A stretch of DNA of 64,000 nt. It comes from Desulfomonile sp963700305. GTDB lineage: Bacteria > Desulfobacterota > Desulfomonilia > Desulfomonilales > Desulfomonilaceae. The position numbers and the translations under genes are program-made. The stretch covers positions 1-64,000 of the forward strand of contig CAVOXB010000016.1 in assembly GCA_963700305.1 (NCBI GenBank), read 5' to 3'. Below, in pieces: positions 44,265 to 54,630 of this stretch. Positions within the stretch are counted from its first letter, which is position 1, and every line of letters starts with the position of its first letter. A model generated the notes under the pieces. It had not been told where the DNA came from. It worked only from the letters and a program-made list of their open reading frames with translations, and searched no databases.

Positions 44265-44975
44265 TCAGTTGCGAAGAACCGGCGTAGACCCGGCTGTCGG
44301 TTCAAATTCGATGAGTTTGCCCTTGTCCAAGTGAAGAGTCCGGCCAGCGTACTGAGTGGTCTTTGGATCGTGAGTGACCATGATAAGCGTGCGCCCTAGT
44401 TCGAGATTGATTTGCTTGAGCAAAGACAGTATTTCAGCTGCTGAAACTCGGTCCAGGTCCCCGGTCGGCTCGTCTGCCACAATGATTTTTGGATCAGTGA
44501 CAATAGCTCTCGCTATTGCCACACGTTGCTCCTGCCCTCCGCTTAATTGGCGGGGAAAGTGATCGTGCCTATCGGCGATCCCGACCAATTCCAGGGCCGC
44601 AGCGACCTTTTTATGTCGCTCTTTGGCTGATATGTCGTGCAAAAGAAGAGGAAGCTCGACGTTTTCGTAAGCAGTCAGCACTGGGATTAGATTGTAAAGT
44701 TGAAAAATATATCCGATGTTTTCCGCCCGCCATTTGGCCAGTTTGGAACGCGACAGTTTGCCTACTTCCAGACTGTTTATGATCAGCGATCCGGAGGTGG
44801 GTGAGTCTATTCCAGCTATCAAATTGAGGAGCGTCGTCTTGCCGCTGCCCGATGGTCCCATCAGGGCAGTGAACGTCCCCTTTTCTATGTCCAGATCCAG
44901 ACCATCGAGAGGTGTTATGGTCGTTGATCCTTTCGTATATGCTCGCGTCAAATTACGACATTCGATATAAGCCAT
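44265..44975 (-). CDS. LolD/MacB-type ABC transporter ATPase
   Basis: 236 residues from ATG 44975, which has GGAGA 7 nt upstream (a longer frame goes to 45005). Walker A GPSGSGKTTLLNLIAG, Q-loop IFQLYNLIP, signature LSGGQEQRVAIARAI, Walker B IIVADEPTGDLD, H-loop VTHDPKTTQYA. Mechanotransmitting MacB-type exporters use this ATPase class. Operon order on the minus strand: Cys-rich protein, HlyD adaptor, ATPase, permease 2, permease 1, OB-like protein. Confidence 0.93.
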   Translation of the reverse strand: MAYIECRNLTRAYTKGSTTITPLDGLDLDIEKGTFTALMGPSGSGKTTLLNLIAGIDSPTSGSLIINSLEVGKLSRSKLAKWRAENIGYIFQLYNLIPVLTAYENVELPLLLHDISAKERHKKVAAALELVGIADRHDHFPRQLSGGQEQRVAIARAIVTDPKIIVADEPTGDLDRVSAAEILSLLKQINLELGRTLIMVTHDPKTTQYAGRTLHLDKGKLIEFEPTAGSTPVLRN

Positions 44976-45020
44976 GAAAATCTCCACGTTCCACAGATGT
45001 TTCACTCATGCGAACTGGCA

Positions 45021-46569
45021 TTATTCCCCGACTATTCTCACTTTCTTTCCATTCTTCAGTTCCGCGACTGAACCGGTGATCACGAGATCCCCTGGCTGCA
45101 ATCCGTCTAAAACATCGACCCATCCGCTCGTCTTGACGGTTCCCGGCTTTATGGCGACCCCGTGAGCTGTCCCGCCATTACCATCAAAATCCCGCACGAT
45201 CCATGTCAGTGCATTCCCTCCGCTCCCTCGAACTGCGCCCTCGGGAACAAACAAACGTTGACCCGATTTTTCCGTACACAAGTCAGGTTTCGCAAGAAAC
45301 CGGACTCGAGCCAGCATTTCCGGACGAAGCTTTGGGTCCGGCTCCTTCAGGGCCACTTTCACCTCAAGGGTGTTTTTCTGGATGTTCGCTTCGTGTAATA
45401 CTCTTGTCACTGTTCCCTGGAACGCTCTGTCCGGAAGCACCTCAACTGAGACCTCGCAATCTTGGCCTACACTGATTTTGCCGGCATCCACGAGAGGAAC
45501 ATCTACACGCACCTGCAAATGTTTGGGATCGTACAGGCTGAGAACTCGTGCTGAAGCAGGATTGTCCGAAATGACCACGACTTTGGAGCCTGGTTCGGTA
45601 AGCCTGCTCAGGACAATCCCATTCATTGATGAACGGATTTCCGTTCTTTGCAGTCTCAACTTTGCTTCTGCAAGCGATGTTCGAGCTTGATTCAGCGCCG
45701 CTTCAGCCTGCAAAACCTTGGCACGGCCACGATGTAGATTTCGGCGTTCTTCGGTGCGCAGAGACATATGCTCCTTGGCCGCTCTTAAATCAGCTTCGTT
45801 CTTGGTCAGAAGCTGTTTGGCCCCGGCATGCCGATTGCGCAGGGAAGCGATCTTTGAAACTTGGGCATTATATTGTGACCGAAGTCTGACGAATTCTTGT
45901 TCGGAAATAGTACCCGATGTGTGTAATCCGACTGCCCGATCATACTGGCTCTTGGCATGTTCGAGATTGGACTCCTCCATCGTGATCTCCGAAGCTATCT
46001 GTTCAAGAGTGGCCTTTGCTTCGGCCACTTGAGCCTCACCGATATTCACAGCCCGTTCACGTTCCACCGGGTTTTCCCACTCGGCTTCGGCCGACTGCAA
46101 TTCGGCTCTTTCGGCCTCTAGCGTGGCCTCGAGCTCTATCACTTTGTTCTCGGCTCGATCTGCCGCAAGAGCAGCGTCTTCGTCAACCAGGCGCGCTACT
46201 ACCTGACCCTCGCTTACAGTCTCCCCTTCGAGAACCAGAAACTTGCCTCACGACGCCATCCGTGAGCGCTGTGACGTACAACTTGTACGGGTCAGCTTCG
46301 AGCCATCCCGCGGCCTGAACCGTCACTGATCCACTGACGTTTGCCTCAACAGATTTTAGGACTGCCGGGGACGCATGAACCGGGACTGTAGGAATGAATT
46401 CCTCATATGCACTCAGGCCCAGCAATGTAATAAAGCCACCGAAGACCAGTGCCGGGACCATTACACGAATTTTCCAGTTGAACCGGGGTGGAGGGACAGC
46501 GTCACCCTCGTGCTCTGCCACTTCCCTGGGTTGAGCCGATCTCAAAACATGCAATTTGTTCTCTTCCAC
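45021..46569 (-). CDS. HlyD/MacA-type periplasmic adaptor, one frameshift
   Basis: About 515 residues. GTG 46569 with GGAG about 7 nt upstream opens the frame. N-terminal anchor (VMVPALVFGGFITLLGLSAY), lipoyl-half region (VSGSVTVQAAGWLEADPYK), a long alpha-hairpin rich in Glu/Ala (TLEAERAELQSAEAEWENP; AEAKATLEQIASEI) that would form the coiled coil, then barrel and membrane-proximal domains (TEIRSSMNGIVLSRLTEPG, VEVLPDRAFQGTVTRVLH). The frame shifts near 46241-46246, between ALTDGVV and LVLEGETVSEGQVVARL, one extra base fitting. It connects the ATPase/permeases to an outer-membrane factor, not found in the window. Confidence 0.85.
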
Positions 46570-46730
46570 ACTTTGACTCCGACTCCTGCTCTGGGGATTA
46601 CACAGCCCGCGAGAGAACCACGGCAAAAAATTACCTGTGATTGACAGTCTGGCACTGTCGGCAGCGCAACATCTTGTTGCACGCCCACAATGCGGCAACC
46701 GCGCACCTCAACAAGTGATCGCCTAAATTG

Positions 46731-47123
46731 TTAGGATCTGGGAGGCCTGAAGAACAAAGCCTCGAAGTTCCATACTGAGAAAGGCCGGTTTATTTCAGCG
46801 AGAGCTGATGAATTGGTGAGTTGAAACGACATAGAAAGGTTGGCAATGAGGAAGGGAAGCGAATTACAGGACTGACAGTAGCCTTTTTCGCAGCAATCGG
46901 CACGTGAGGATTCTGCTGCATCATCATAGTCTTCGAGAAGGACTAAACCTCCGGTGATCTCCGACATTGTCCGGGAGCAGCACCCTCCGCAGCAGGATTG
47001 GGTCTTAAGGCCTGCGACGGCGTCCAGCTCATATTTAGCTGAATTGAGAACGCTACACGCATTCGTTACTGCCATGCAGGAACACAAAATCACTATTAGT
47101 GCGCATGCGATATTATGTTTCAT
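46731..47123 (-). CDS. Cys-rich secreted protein heading the efflux operon
   Basis: 130 residues with signal peptide (ACALIVILCSCMAVTNACS). Mature part has 11 or so Cys in pairs: SCCGGCCSRT, ADCCEKGYCQSC. The last residues FEALFFRPPRS resemble the PPR-type ends of small metal-linked proteins of efflux operons. Metal binding, for instance copper or zinc, is a reasonable inference but no His-rich stretch is seen. It is 162 nt upstream of the adaptor on the same strand. A positive regulator gene is not visible nearby. Confidence 0.6.
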   Translation of the reverse strand: MKHNIACALIVILCSCMAVTNACSVLNSAKYELDAVAGLKTQSCCGGCCSRTMSEITGGLVLLEDYDDAAESSRADCCEKGYCQSCNSLPFLIANLSMSFQLTNSSALAEINRPFSVWNFEALFFRPPRS

Positions 47124-47222
47124 GATGTTATCTTCGCTGAATACTTATTATAGGAAGTCGAGGTTATTTGTCAAGATTCGAGCACTCAGACAGATTCAAA
47201 GGCTGGACAGTTCGGGCTAGGC

Positions 47223-47260
47223 ATTTGAGGAAGCCTTCTTAAAAGAAGGGCTCCTCAAAT
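47223..47260 (-). terminator. Hairpin terminator after the AMIN-domain gene
   Basis: ATTTGAGGA and CCTTCTT arms pair with AAGAAGG and TCCTCAAAT around AA, with a 2x2 internal mismatch. Starts 10 nt after the gene stop. Same style as the TTTGCAAA palindrome family but with TTAA core. Confidence 0.6.
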
Positions 47261-47269
47261 GTTCACTTT

Positions 47270-48082
47270 TTATTCAGATTGTTCCACATCGGCCAATGCT
47301 GATGTGACATTTTCGTGAGGTGAATTGAGACCCTTGCGCGGACCAGCCTTTTGTTCTGCGGGTTGACGCTGAGACCATGTGGGTTTCGGCGCACTTGCTG
47401 CGTTCTTTTGGAAAGTCGACAGATTATGGATACTAGCTGTATTGAAGCCCAACTGATCGAAATCTACACCTAATTCGATTTTGAATACGCGTTCGGGATG
47501 GCCTCGATTCGCCACTTTCAGGACTATGAGACCGTTGTTTACTTCTGCTGATTTTATCTGCAGATCAGGACCGCTGGACAATATCGGATCGTGTTTAGTC
47601 CTGGAAACGGTCGGAGGTCCAGGGGGAGTAAGGGAGGACGTGCCGGCAGCCGCTCCCCATCCCTCCAGGAACAACAGAAGATAATTGCCGACGGATTTGA
47701 TCCTGTGCTCGGGAATAGGTCGATTTCCGAAGTTCATGACAACGCGTGCTCCGGATCCCCTTCTCACGGCCCTAACCTCAACCCCAGCCGCTATTGTGCC
47801 GGAGATGGCGGGCTCTTTAGATACTCCGTTGCCTTCTATATCAAGCACCAGGCGGTTCGGGGACTCCAAAGCAGACAACGAGTGTCGGCCTATGTTGCCG
47901 TCCGCTCTGACTGCGATCCTCTTACAATCGGGTGTAACGTTTATTTCTGTGATTTCTCCTGATGCCCCGGCTACGGAGCACCATAGAATCGAAAGGACCA
48001 ATCCGATGGATATGATGCCTATCCCGGTCAATTTTGTGTGCACTGCAACCTCCGGAACCGCACGCCGCAAGCGGATTTTCAA
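47270..48082 (-). CDS. AMIN-domain-like periplasmic protein
   Basis: 270 residues with a signal anchor (GIGIISIGLVLSILWCSVAGA). Residues about 43-135 fit an AMIN domain: TEINVTPDCKRIAVRADG, SPNRLVLDIEGNG, GARVVMNFGNRPIPEHRI. AMIN domains target septal or periplasmic proteins to peptidoglycan or pores. A proline-rich linker and a second beta domain (LQIKSAEVNNGLIVLKVANRG) follow, then a charged disordered tail. No amidase or secretin domain is attached. Confidence 0.7.
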   Translation of the reverse strand: MKIRLRRAVPEVAVHTKLTGIGIISIGLVLSILWCSVAGASGEITEINVTPDCKRIAVRADGNIGRHSLSALESPNRLVLDIEGNGVSKEPAISGTIAAGVEVRAVRRGSGARVVMNFGNRPIPEHRIKSVGNYLLLFLEGWGAAAGTSSLTPPGPPTVSRTKHDPILSSGPDLQIKSAEVNNGLIVLKVANRGHPERVFKIELGVDFDQLGFNTASIHNLSTFQKNAASAPKPTWSQRQPAEQKAGPRKGLNSPHENVTSALADVEQSE

Positions 48083-48209
48083 ACAAGAATAATCTCCGCC
48101 GCTCTTGCGGAACCTAACATGAGTCTGGAGGCTATGATATCACATACGAGAGAAATATGTCAAATTAATCAATATAAAATCAGGATAATGAGTCAAAAAC
48201 TTAAAGTAA

Positions 48210-48842
48210 TTATTTTACCGAAGGAGTAGGATCGAGCACCTCACAGGCCATGTCATTCTCATGTTCCGTGAGATGAGATTGCAGGCGATCAGCGGCGAGT
48301 CTCTTCTGCACCAGGAACTGTTCGAGTTTGTCTTGTTCCCTATTCCACGTAAATTGTTTCAATTCGAAAGCAGGACCCGATTCTTCGTACAGGGTCACCC
48401 ACCATTCATCCTCCTTGACGGCATAGCACACCTTGAGTTTCTTGATGCCGGGCATCCCTCGCGATAATTCCATTGCTGCAGCTTTCACTTTTTGGTCTTC
48501 CCATTTGCGATCCTTCGCGTGTGTGCTGTTGCTAGCGACTGAAACAGCAGGTGTGACCACAGGCGCTTCCGAAGTTTCAGTCTTTTCAGGTATCTCCGCG
48601 ACGGGAGCGGAGGACTCAGGGGAAAAAGAAGCCGCCGACTGCTGTTCGGCTACGGTCTGCGCAGGGCCTCGTTCTGACGGTATATATGGCTTTATCAGTC
48701 CCTTGTTCGTGCCTGAAGGCTTGGCTTCCGACCGAGATTGATCGCTTATACTCGGGTTCCTCAAAGCTTCCTGGGAGGGAATTATGCACCCGTAGCAGAG
48801 GGCTGCGCAGATTCCCAGTACAAGTTTTGTTCGCACTGTCAT
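48210..48842 (-). CDS. Putative lipoprotein of unknown function
   Basis: 210 residues. N-terminal hydrophobic stretch ending in Cys (LVLGICAALCYGC); the residues before Cys are not an ideal lipobox. Then a Ser/Pro/Glu-rich disordered region (residues 25-110), and a C-terminal folded segment (AAAMELSRGMPGIKKLKVCYAVKEDEWWVTLYE, quoted as KKLKVCYAVKEDEWWVTLYE). Possibly another periplasmic partner of the AMIN protein, since both face the same way. No family recognised. Confidence 0.6.
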   Translation of the reverse strand: MTVRTKLVLGICAALCYGCIIPSQEALRNPSISDQSRSEAKPSGTNKGLIKPYIPSERGPAQTVAEQQSAASFSPESSAPVAEIPEKTETSEAPVVTPAVSVASNSTHAKDRKWEDQKVKAAAMELSRGMPGIKKLKVCYAVKEDEWWVTLYEESGPAFELKQFTWNREQDKLEQFLVQKRLAADRLQSHLTEHENDMACEVLDPTPSVK

Positions 48843-49319
48843 ATTTTGTTTCTTTTTCGAAGCGCCTAATCACACGGTTTGCCGTGAGCAGCGCCGCGTC
48901 GCACGCCGTGACATTCGGCCGGACCAAAGCGAATCCAGATTAACTCGTTCCCTTTATACCGGCATTTATTTTTTAGCCTGATTTGCCGAGATGCGCCAGA
49001 GAAATTTAACGGTGGCGGGTCAACTCCTCACTTATCGGGTATGAACAGCAGTCTTCGTGGGGCTTCCCCGAGACTATCTCAAAATTGAACGAATTTCGAC
49101 AGAGAAACGTTGTCTTTTGTACTTGAGTGCGGGATAAGCGTCAGAATTTTTTGGCAATTGCTCTACGCCTGGAAGATTGTCGTTCCACCAAGTCAAACTG
49201 ACATTATTTTGGAGAAACTGTGTTATCCAAAAAGTGCACCCAAGTAGTTTGATATTTTGGTAGACTCATTGGAAGACAAAAGCATCGTCTGGCCCGCAAA
49301 TGCTTTTCAGGGAGGAAAA
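48843..49319. other. Intergenic gap, nothing recognised
   Basis: 477 nt between divergent genes. A TTG start at 49257 exists for the next gene but the SD-supported start is later. No repeat or RNA signal seen. Confidence 0.4.
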
Positions 49320-50036
49320 TTGAACCAGAACGAAAAATTCTACGCGATATCGGAAGAAATTTTTTCTCGTTTTCCCGGTTACGTCAGAGGCGTAGTGGTG
49401 GCCCATGGATTGGTCAACGGGAAATCTTCCGACGAGCTGATAACGTTGTTAAGAGCCGCGGAAGAGAGTGTCCGCAGCACAGTGGACGCGGCATCTGTTG
49501 CCGAACACCCCAGAATCGCCTCATGGCGAGAGGCTTATCGCTCATTCGGCGCAAAACCGACCAAGTTTCGGCCTTCAATAGAGGCGATGGCCCGGCGCGT
49601 TCTAAAGAATGAGGCCCTGCCGAGTATAAGTGCGCTGGTCGATATTGGAAATATTGTTTCGCTGTCGCACTTGCTACCCGCAGGCGGACATGCAGTGGAT
49701 GTGCTAGAGGGAGACATCTCATTGTGTTCGGCTGTGGGGGATGAGCAGTTCATTCCGCTGGACTCGGATCAGGTGGAAAACCCCATGCCCGGGGAAATAG
49801 TCTTTGTGGAAGGAAAGACAGTCTTAACCAGACGGTGGACGTGGCGCCAGGGAAAACACACGCTCGTCTCGCCTACCACGACAGCTGTGGAAATCAATGT
49901 GGATGGACTCCCACCGGTTCCGGTCAAGGAAATAGAGCAAGCATGTCGAGAATTAATGGAGCTTGTCGGGCAATTTTGTGGCGGTCGAAGCCGGTATGAA
50001 ATTTTGAGTAAGGAAAATCCACGGATGAAGCTCTAA
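49320..50036 (+). CDS. Stand-alone B3/B4 tRNA-binding-domain protein (PheT-like)
   Basis: 238 residues. The B3/B4 domain is the editing module of phenylalanyl-tRNA synthetase beta; free-standing homologues are known but of uncertain role. Typical elements: RIASWREAYRSFGAKPTKFR, PSISALVDIGNIVSLSHLLP, PAGGHAVDVLEGDI and VFVEGKTVLTRRWTWRQG. TTG 49320 is chosen because GGGAGGAAAA lies directly before it; the TTG at 49257 adds a non-conserved stretch. Possible trans-editing of mischarged tRNA or amino-acid binding. Confidence 0.85.
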   Translation: MNQNEKFYAISEEIFSRFPGYVRGVVVAHGLVNGKSSDELITLLRAAEESVRSTVDAASVAEHPRIASWREAYRSFGAKPTKFRPSIEAMARRVLKNEALPSISALVDIGNIVSLSHLLPAGGHAVDVLEGDISLCSAVGDEQFIPLDSDQVENPMPGEIVFVEGKTVLTRRWTWRQGKHTLVSPTTTAVEINVDGLPPVPVKEIEQACRELMELVGQFCGGRSRYEILSKENPRMKL

Positions 50037-50204
50037 TGCACGTTTCTAGTATTGCCGTTCGTCGATCATAATTACACGTTTGATCGCAGGACTAATGTCG
50101 AAGCAATCTCAGAGCTAGGAGATTGCCTCGACATTGACGCTCGCTCAATGGCAGGCCGCAATATGTTCTGCCGCCAAAGTCACTCTGTTCATGGCTAAAC
50201 AGTA

Positions 50205-52113
50205 TTATCCACAGATTTTTTTTGCGTATCCTATTTGTTTCAAAGCTGTCTCAATCTCGCAGAGACTCGTCGGATCATCTATAGTCGGAGGAACGGAGTA
50301 CGTCTCCCCGTCGGCTATTTTTCTCATGGTTCCCCTCAGAAACCTTGCCGGATCTCGTTTTGGGAAGCCTGTTTACGACAATGGCCTTTTTGAACGACGC
50401 CACTGCCCCAATGTCCTGCCGAACCATTTGGACCAACTCCGTCACAATCTGATCTTTAGGCCTATCAACCCCTGCCTTGAGCACGACAAAACCGACAGGC
50501 AACTGCCCTTTGAGATCGTCAGCAGCCCCAATCACTGCGCATTCGGCAATGTCGGGATGGTTCGACAGCACTTCTTCCATACCCCCGGTGGAGAGCCTGT
50601 GTCCCGCGACGTTGATGACGTCATCCGTGCGGCCCATAACGAACACATAACCCTCCTCGTCTATGTACCCGCCATCTCCGGTGATGTAGTAACCGGGAAA
50701 TGGCGCCATATATGACTCGACAAATCTCTTATCATTGTTCCACAAAGTCGGCAGATTCCCAGGGGGTAGCGGCAGTTTCACTACAAGGGCACCCATCTCG
50801 CCAGGACCTACTTCCTTGGCAGTGACCGGGTCCAGGACCTTCAAATCGTATCCTGGCATGGGTCTGGTGGCAGAGCCTGGTTTTGGGGAAAAGAACTCCA
50901 GACCTTTGAAGTTTCCGCAAATAGCCCAGGCCGTTTCAGTTTGCCACCAATGGTCCACCACAGGCCGTTTCAGCAGTTCTGTACCCCAATGGTAAGTGTC
51001 CGGGTCGAGTCTTTCGCCCGCGAGGAACAACGTCTCAAATCCGGATATATCGTATTTCTTAAAATATTCCCCCTTAGGGTCTTCTCTCTTTATGGCCCTT
51101 ATCGCGGTGGGCGCGGTAAAGAGAGCTTTGACGCCGTGCTGACAAATGACGCGCCAGAATTGACCGGGATCCGGTGTACCGACTGGTTTTCCTTCGTACA
51201 CGATCGTTGTGGCGCCGGCGAACAAAGGCGCATAAACAATGTATGAGTGGCCGACAACCCACCCTACGTCAGACGCGGCCCAATACACATCACCAGGGTC
51301 AATGTTGTAGATGTGCTTCATGCTCCACAGGAGCGCCACCGCGTGCCCGCCATTGTCCCGGACAACTCCCTTGGGTAATGCGGTCGTGCCTGACGTATAG
51401 AGTATATAAAGTGGATCGGTAGAAGCCACCGAGACACAGTCTGCACGCTCGGCCCCAGCCTCCACTTCGTTCCAATCAAGATCTCTCCCCGGCTTCATAT
51501 CTGCCTTGGCCTGGGGGCGCTGATAGATGACGCATTTCTCAGGTTTTGGTCCTGCAATTTCGATTGCCTCATCAAGCAGGGGTTTGTACGGGATGAGCCT
51601 TTGACCTTCAATTCCGCATGATGCAGACAAAATCACTTTAGGGGACGCGTCATCGATTCGGACAGCCAATTCTTTGGGTGCAAAACCGCCGAACACCACT
51701 GAGTGAACCGCCCCTAAGCGAGCACACGCCAGCATTCCGATTACTGCTTCAGGAATCATCGGCATGTAGACGAGTACTCTGTCGCCCTTCGTGACCCCCA
51801 GATTTGTTAAGAACCCTGCTGTCTTGGCGACTCTTTCCTTCAATTCCGAATAGGTCAATTTCTGCACTGTGTTGGTTACAGGGCTGTCGTAAATGAGAGC
51901 CACCTGATCCCCTCGGCCACGAAGAACATGACGGTCCAGGGCATTGAAGCACGTATTTAGCATTCCTCCGGGGAACCACTTAAAAAAAGGTGAATTTGAT
52001 TGGTCCAGTACACGGTCCCACTTTTTGTCCCAGTCGATTTGTTCGGCAGCTCGTCCCCAGAATGCTTCTGGATTCTCCAGGGACTCTATAAAACAATCTT
52101 GGTATTTCATCAT
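50205..52113 (-). CDS. prpE: Propionyl-CoA synthetase (PrpE-type), C-terminal frameshift
   Basis: About 635 residues. Activates propionate (or a related short acid) with ATP and CoA. ANL-superfamily motifs: ILYTSGTTALPKGVV, WWQTETAWAICG, YYITGDGGYIDEEGY and VMGRTDDVINVAGHRLS. MKYQDCFIESLENPEAFWG is the typical PrpE start; AGGGG precedes ATG 52113. The uninterrupted frame ends at 50275 in a nonsense tail; removing one T near 50339-50342 restores the catalytic-Lys motif KTRSGKVLRGTMRKIADGE and continues to TAA at 50205. Lys of KTRSGK is the usual acylation-sensitive residue. Follows a symporter pair. Confidence 0.9.
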
Positions 52114-52354
52114 ATTCCCCTAAATCCGTGTTTATGTATGTTCCAAAAGTCTTGTCCGAATCAAAATCCCCTCAGGCACCCTTTACGAAAGGGGGGTAAT
52201 GGGGCGACATCCTCCCCCCTTATTAAATGGGGGAGGACGGATTTTTCAATTGACATGCACTGTGTTCCAGACATCTATTTTGGCAATGACTATGGTTCTT
52301 ACGGTTGACTTTGTTCGAAATATCACCACCAAGGTCTCGAAATCTTGCCGCGGC
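52114..52354. repeat. CCTCCCCCC palindrome and related repeat between prpE and symporter
   Basis: 52211-52236 has CCTCCCCC / GGGGGAGG with a 10-nt loop. 52141-52200 holds a decayed AAAGTCTTGTCCGAATC module and a CCCTTTACGAAAGGGG stem. A related CCCCCCTTTCGTAAAG piece is at 59539. No gene. Confidence 0.55.
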
Positions 52355-54268
52355 CTAATGACTCACTGCTGTTGAAACGCCGATACCGGTAGTCTGGCGG
52401 ACGTACAATTCGTCAAACGCGTCTTCTTCGCGCTTACTCGGAAATAGCAGTGCTAGAACGATTGAGGCAAACAGCCCTGCCGGAATGCAGACTATAGCCG
52501 GAACGCGTAACGGAAATATCGGCTTATCCAGTCCCAGGACTGACGTACCGTCTTTATTCTTCTCGTAGGACACTTTGGCCTTTGCAAGATCAGTTGTTTC
52601 CTTTTCGGTCAGAGTTGTCCCGTCGATTTGCTTCTTCTCGAGAGTCGTTATGACCTTCTGATTCCCTTCCGCAATGATCTTCGGATACTCCATGTTGGGC
52701 GAAATAAGAACCAGACCTATGCCCACGAAGGTGCCGACCATCAGTCCGCCGCAGATCCCGGCTGTGCTCATTCTTTTCCAGAACAGAGAGAGCACTACTG
52801 TAGGCAGGACTCCTGCAGCAGACACTGCAAAAGCTAGAGCGACCAGGTGAGCAACGTTTTGCTTTTCTGCACCAAGAGCGATGAGCAGTCCTGCGGTCCC
52901 CACGCAGAATGCGGCGATCCTTGCAGCGGTTACCTGCTGCTTCTGGTCCGCTTTGCCGTCCTTAATCACGTTCGTGTAGATGTCATGGGAGACGGCTGCT
53001 GAAGAAGCAAGCACCAGACCGGACACAACAGCCAGGATGGTAGCGAAAGCAACCGCGCAAACAAATGCCTGGAAGAAGTCCCCGAAAAGTGGGTGAAACA
53101 TGTCTCCCAGGTAACGTGCCAGAAGCGGATTGGCCATATTTCCCGATGGGTCAACTGCAGTAATTCCCTGCGGTGTCAAGAAGAGGGCCGCACCGTACCC
53201 CATAACCGTCGTAAGTATGAAGAATGTCGCTATGAGGAACATGGATACCACGACCGACTTGCGCGCAGCCTTGGCGTCCGGCACCGTGAAGAACCGCATG
53301 AGTATGTGAGGCATGCCTGCTGTGCCCAAGCAAGTGGCCATGCCGAGCGAGACCTGGTCCCACACGTTTTTCAGAAATAATCCGGGCTCAAGAAATCTCT
53401 GCCCATAATCAAAGCCGGCTTGAGGCAGCACGTGTTGCATGTGCTTCATTCGAACCCACTCCTGAATTTGCGGGCTCTCTGCCACTTCACTAAAAAGCCT
53501 TAGAGGATTGAAGTCCAACTTAGCGAGAACGAGAATGGAAATTGCCACACCGCCACCGACTAGAAGAGCCGCTTTTATGATCTGGACCCAGGTCGTGGCT
53601 ATCATTCCACCAAAAACCACGTAAATGATGATCAAGATGCCTACCAACACTATAGACACAGTGTAATCTACTCCCACGAGGAGATTCATGAGCTTGCCTG
53701 CGCCTACCATTTGGGCAGTCAGGTAGAAAGTGGATACCGCAACAGTTGCGATCGCGGCACAGGCACGAACGGGTTTAGGACTGGACCTGAAGCAAAGGAC
53801 GTCTCCCACTGTGTACTTGCCCGAGTTACGGCAAGGTTCGGCCATGACTAGAAGCACGGTCACAAAAGCCACCATCCAGCCCGTGGGATAAAGAAACCCG
53901 TCAAGCCCGTTCAAGGATATAAGTCCGGCCATACCCAAGAACGTAGCAGCGGACATGTAATCGCCGGCTATGGCCCAACCGTTCTGCCAGGCTGTGATGG
54001 AAGAGCGGGCCGCATAGAAATCCGCTGTGGTCTTCGTTCGCTGAGCCGCCCAGTAAACGATGTACAAAGTGATTGCGATGATAATAATGAACATCCCCAA
54101 AGTGAGGGGTTTGTTGGCTTTTGCCGACGCCGGCGCCGCCGCGGCTTGACCGATCATGACATTAGATATGGTGGTCTCAGGACCGGTATGTGCGGTCGCT
54201 GGGATCGCTGCACTGATCAGCAAGCCCAGAGAAAAGGCCAAAACCAATATATAAAGCATTCTCTTCAC
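52355..54268 (-). CDS. Sodium:solute symporter (acetate permease ActP-like)
   Basis: 637 residues, SSS family, about 13-14 membrane segments after a signal-like start (LVLAFSLGLLISAAIPATA). AGDYMSAATFLGMAGLISLNG and the RFFTVPDAKAARKS segment are typical of the acetate/glycolate permease branch. It takes up a short-chain acid with Na+. Followed 14 nt upstream by a DUF485 small subunit, as in actP-yjcH, and downstream by PrpE, so uptake and CoA activation of acetate or propionate is the likely joint role. Confidence 0.92.
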   Translation of the reverse strand: MKRMLYILVLAFSLGLLISAAIPATAHTGPETTISNVMIGQAAAAPASAKANKPLTLGMFIIIIAITLYIVYWAAQRTKTTADFYAARSSITAWQNGWAIAGDYMSAATFLGMAGLISLNGLDGFLYPTGWMVAFVTVLLVMAEPCRNSGKYTVGDVLCFRSSPKPVRACAAIATVAVSTFYLTAQMVGAGKLMNLLVGVDYTVSIVLVGILIIIYVVFGGMIATTWVQIIKAALLVGGGVAISILVLAKLDFNPLRLFSEVAESPQIQEWVRMKHMQHVLPQAGFDYGQRFLEPGLFLKNVWDQVSLGMATCLGTAGMPHILMRFFTVPDAKAARKSVVVSMFLIATFFILTTVMGYGAALFLTPQGITAVDPSGNMANPLLARYLGDMFHPLFGDFFQAFVCAVAFATILAVVSGLVLASSAAVSHDIYTNVIKDGKADQKQQVTAARIAAFCVGTAGLLIALGAEKQNVAHLVALAFAVSAAGVLPTVVLSLFWKRMSTAGICGGLMVGTFVGIGLVLISPNMEYPKIIAEGNQKVITTLEKKQIDGTTLTEKETTDLAKAKVSYEKNKDGTSVLGLDKPIFPLRVPAIVCIPAGLFASIVLALLFPSKREEDAFDELYVRQTTGIGVSTAVSH

Positions 54269-54282
54269 TGGCTCGTCCCTCC

Positions 54283-54630
54283 TTATTTCAGTCTAAGCTC
54301 TTCCAGCAGTTCTCTGGTGAGTCTGTCCGCAGTCCTGTTTGCCCAATAGTCGTAGTAAATGGCTATGAACAGACAGACACCGTACTGTGCCAGGGCATAC
54401 AGGTACAGGAGCGGAACGTGCCCGATGATCTGCTTGTTAAAGAAATCTGACTGACTGGTGGTATAGCCGGCGGCTATCGGGAGCAAAAAATAGAATATTG
54501 TGGAAAACAACCACCATCCTATGAGGAAACTCATTTTCCTCCTGGATAGTTCCCTAAACTTTGCATTCTTGGCTATTGCACTCCAGTCCTCTGGGGTCAA
54601 AGAGGAAGCCAATTTGTTCAGTTGTGCCAC
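54283..54630 (-). CDS. DUF485 small membrane protein (YjcH-like)
   Basis: 115 residues. Two hydrophobic segments (FLIGWWLFSTIFYFLLPIAA and VPLLYLYALAQYGVCLFIAI) around a short loop, and a charged C-terminus. The family is encoded beside ActP-type symporters. It is the first gene of the minus-strand uptake operon and lies 14 nt before the symporter, whose SD is within its tail. GGAAGG-like sequence near the start; AGGAG lies about 10 nt upstream of ATG 54630. Confidence 0.88.
   Translation of the reverse strand: MAQLNKLASSLTPEDWSAIAKNAKFRELSRRKMSFLIGWWLFSTIFYFLLPIAAGYTTSQSDFFNKQIIGHVPLLYLYALAQYGVCLFIAIYYDYWANRTADRLTRELLEELRLK

Noticed and set aside
49257..49319. TTG at 49257 as the start of the B3/B4 protein.
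   Set aside because: No Shine-Dalgarno sequence precedes it, whereas TTG 49320 has GGGAGGAAAA immediately upstream.
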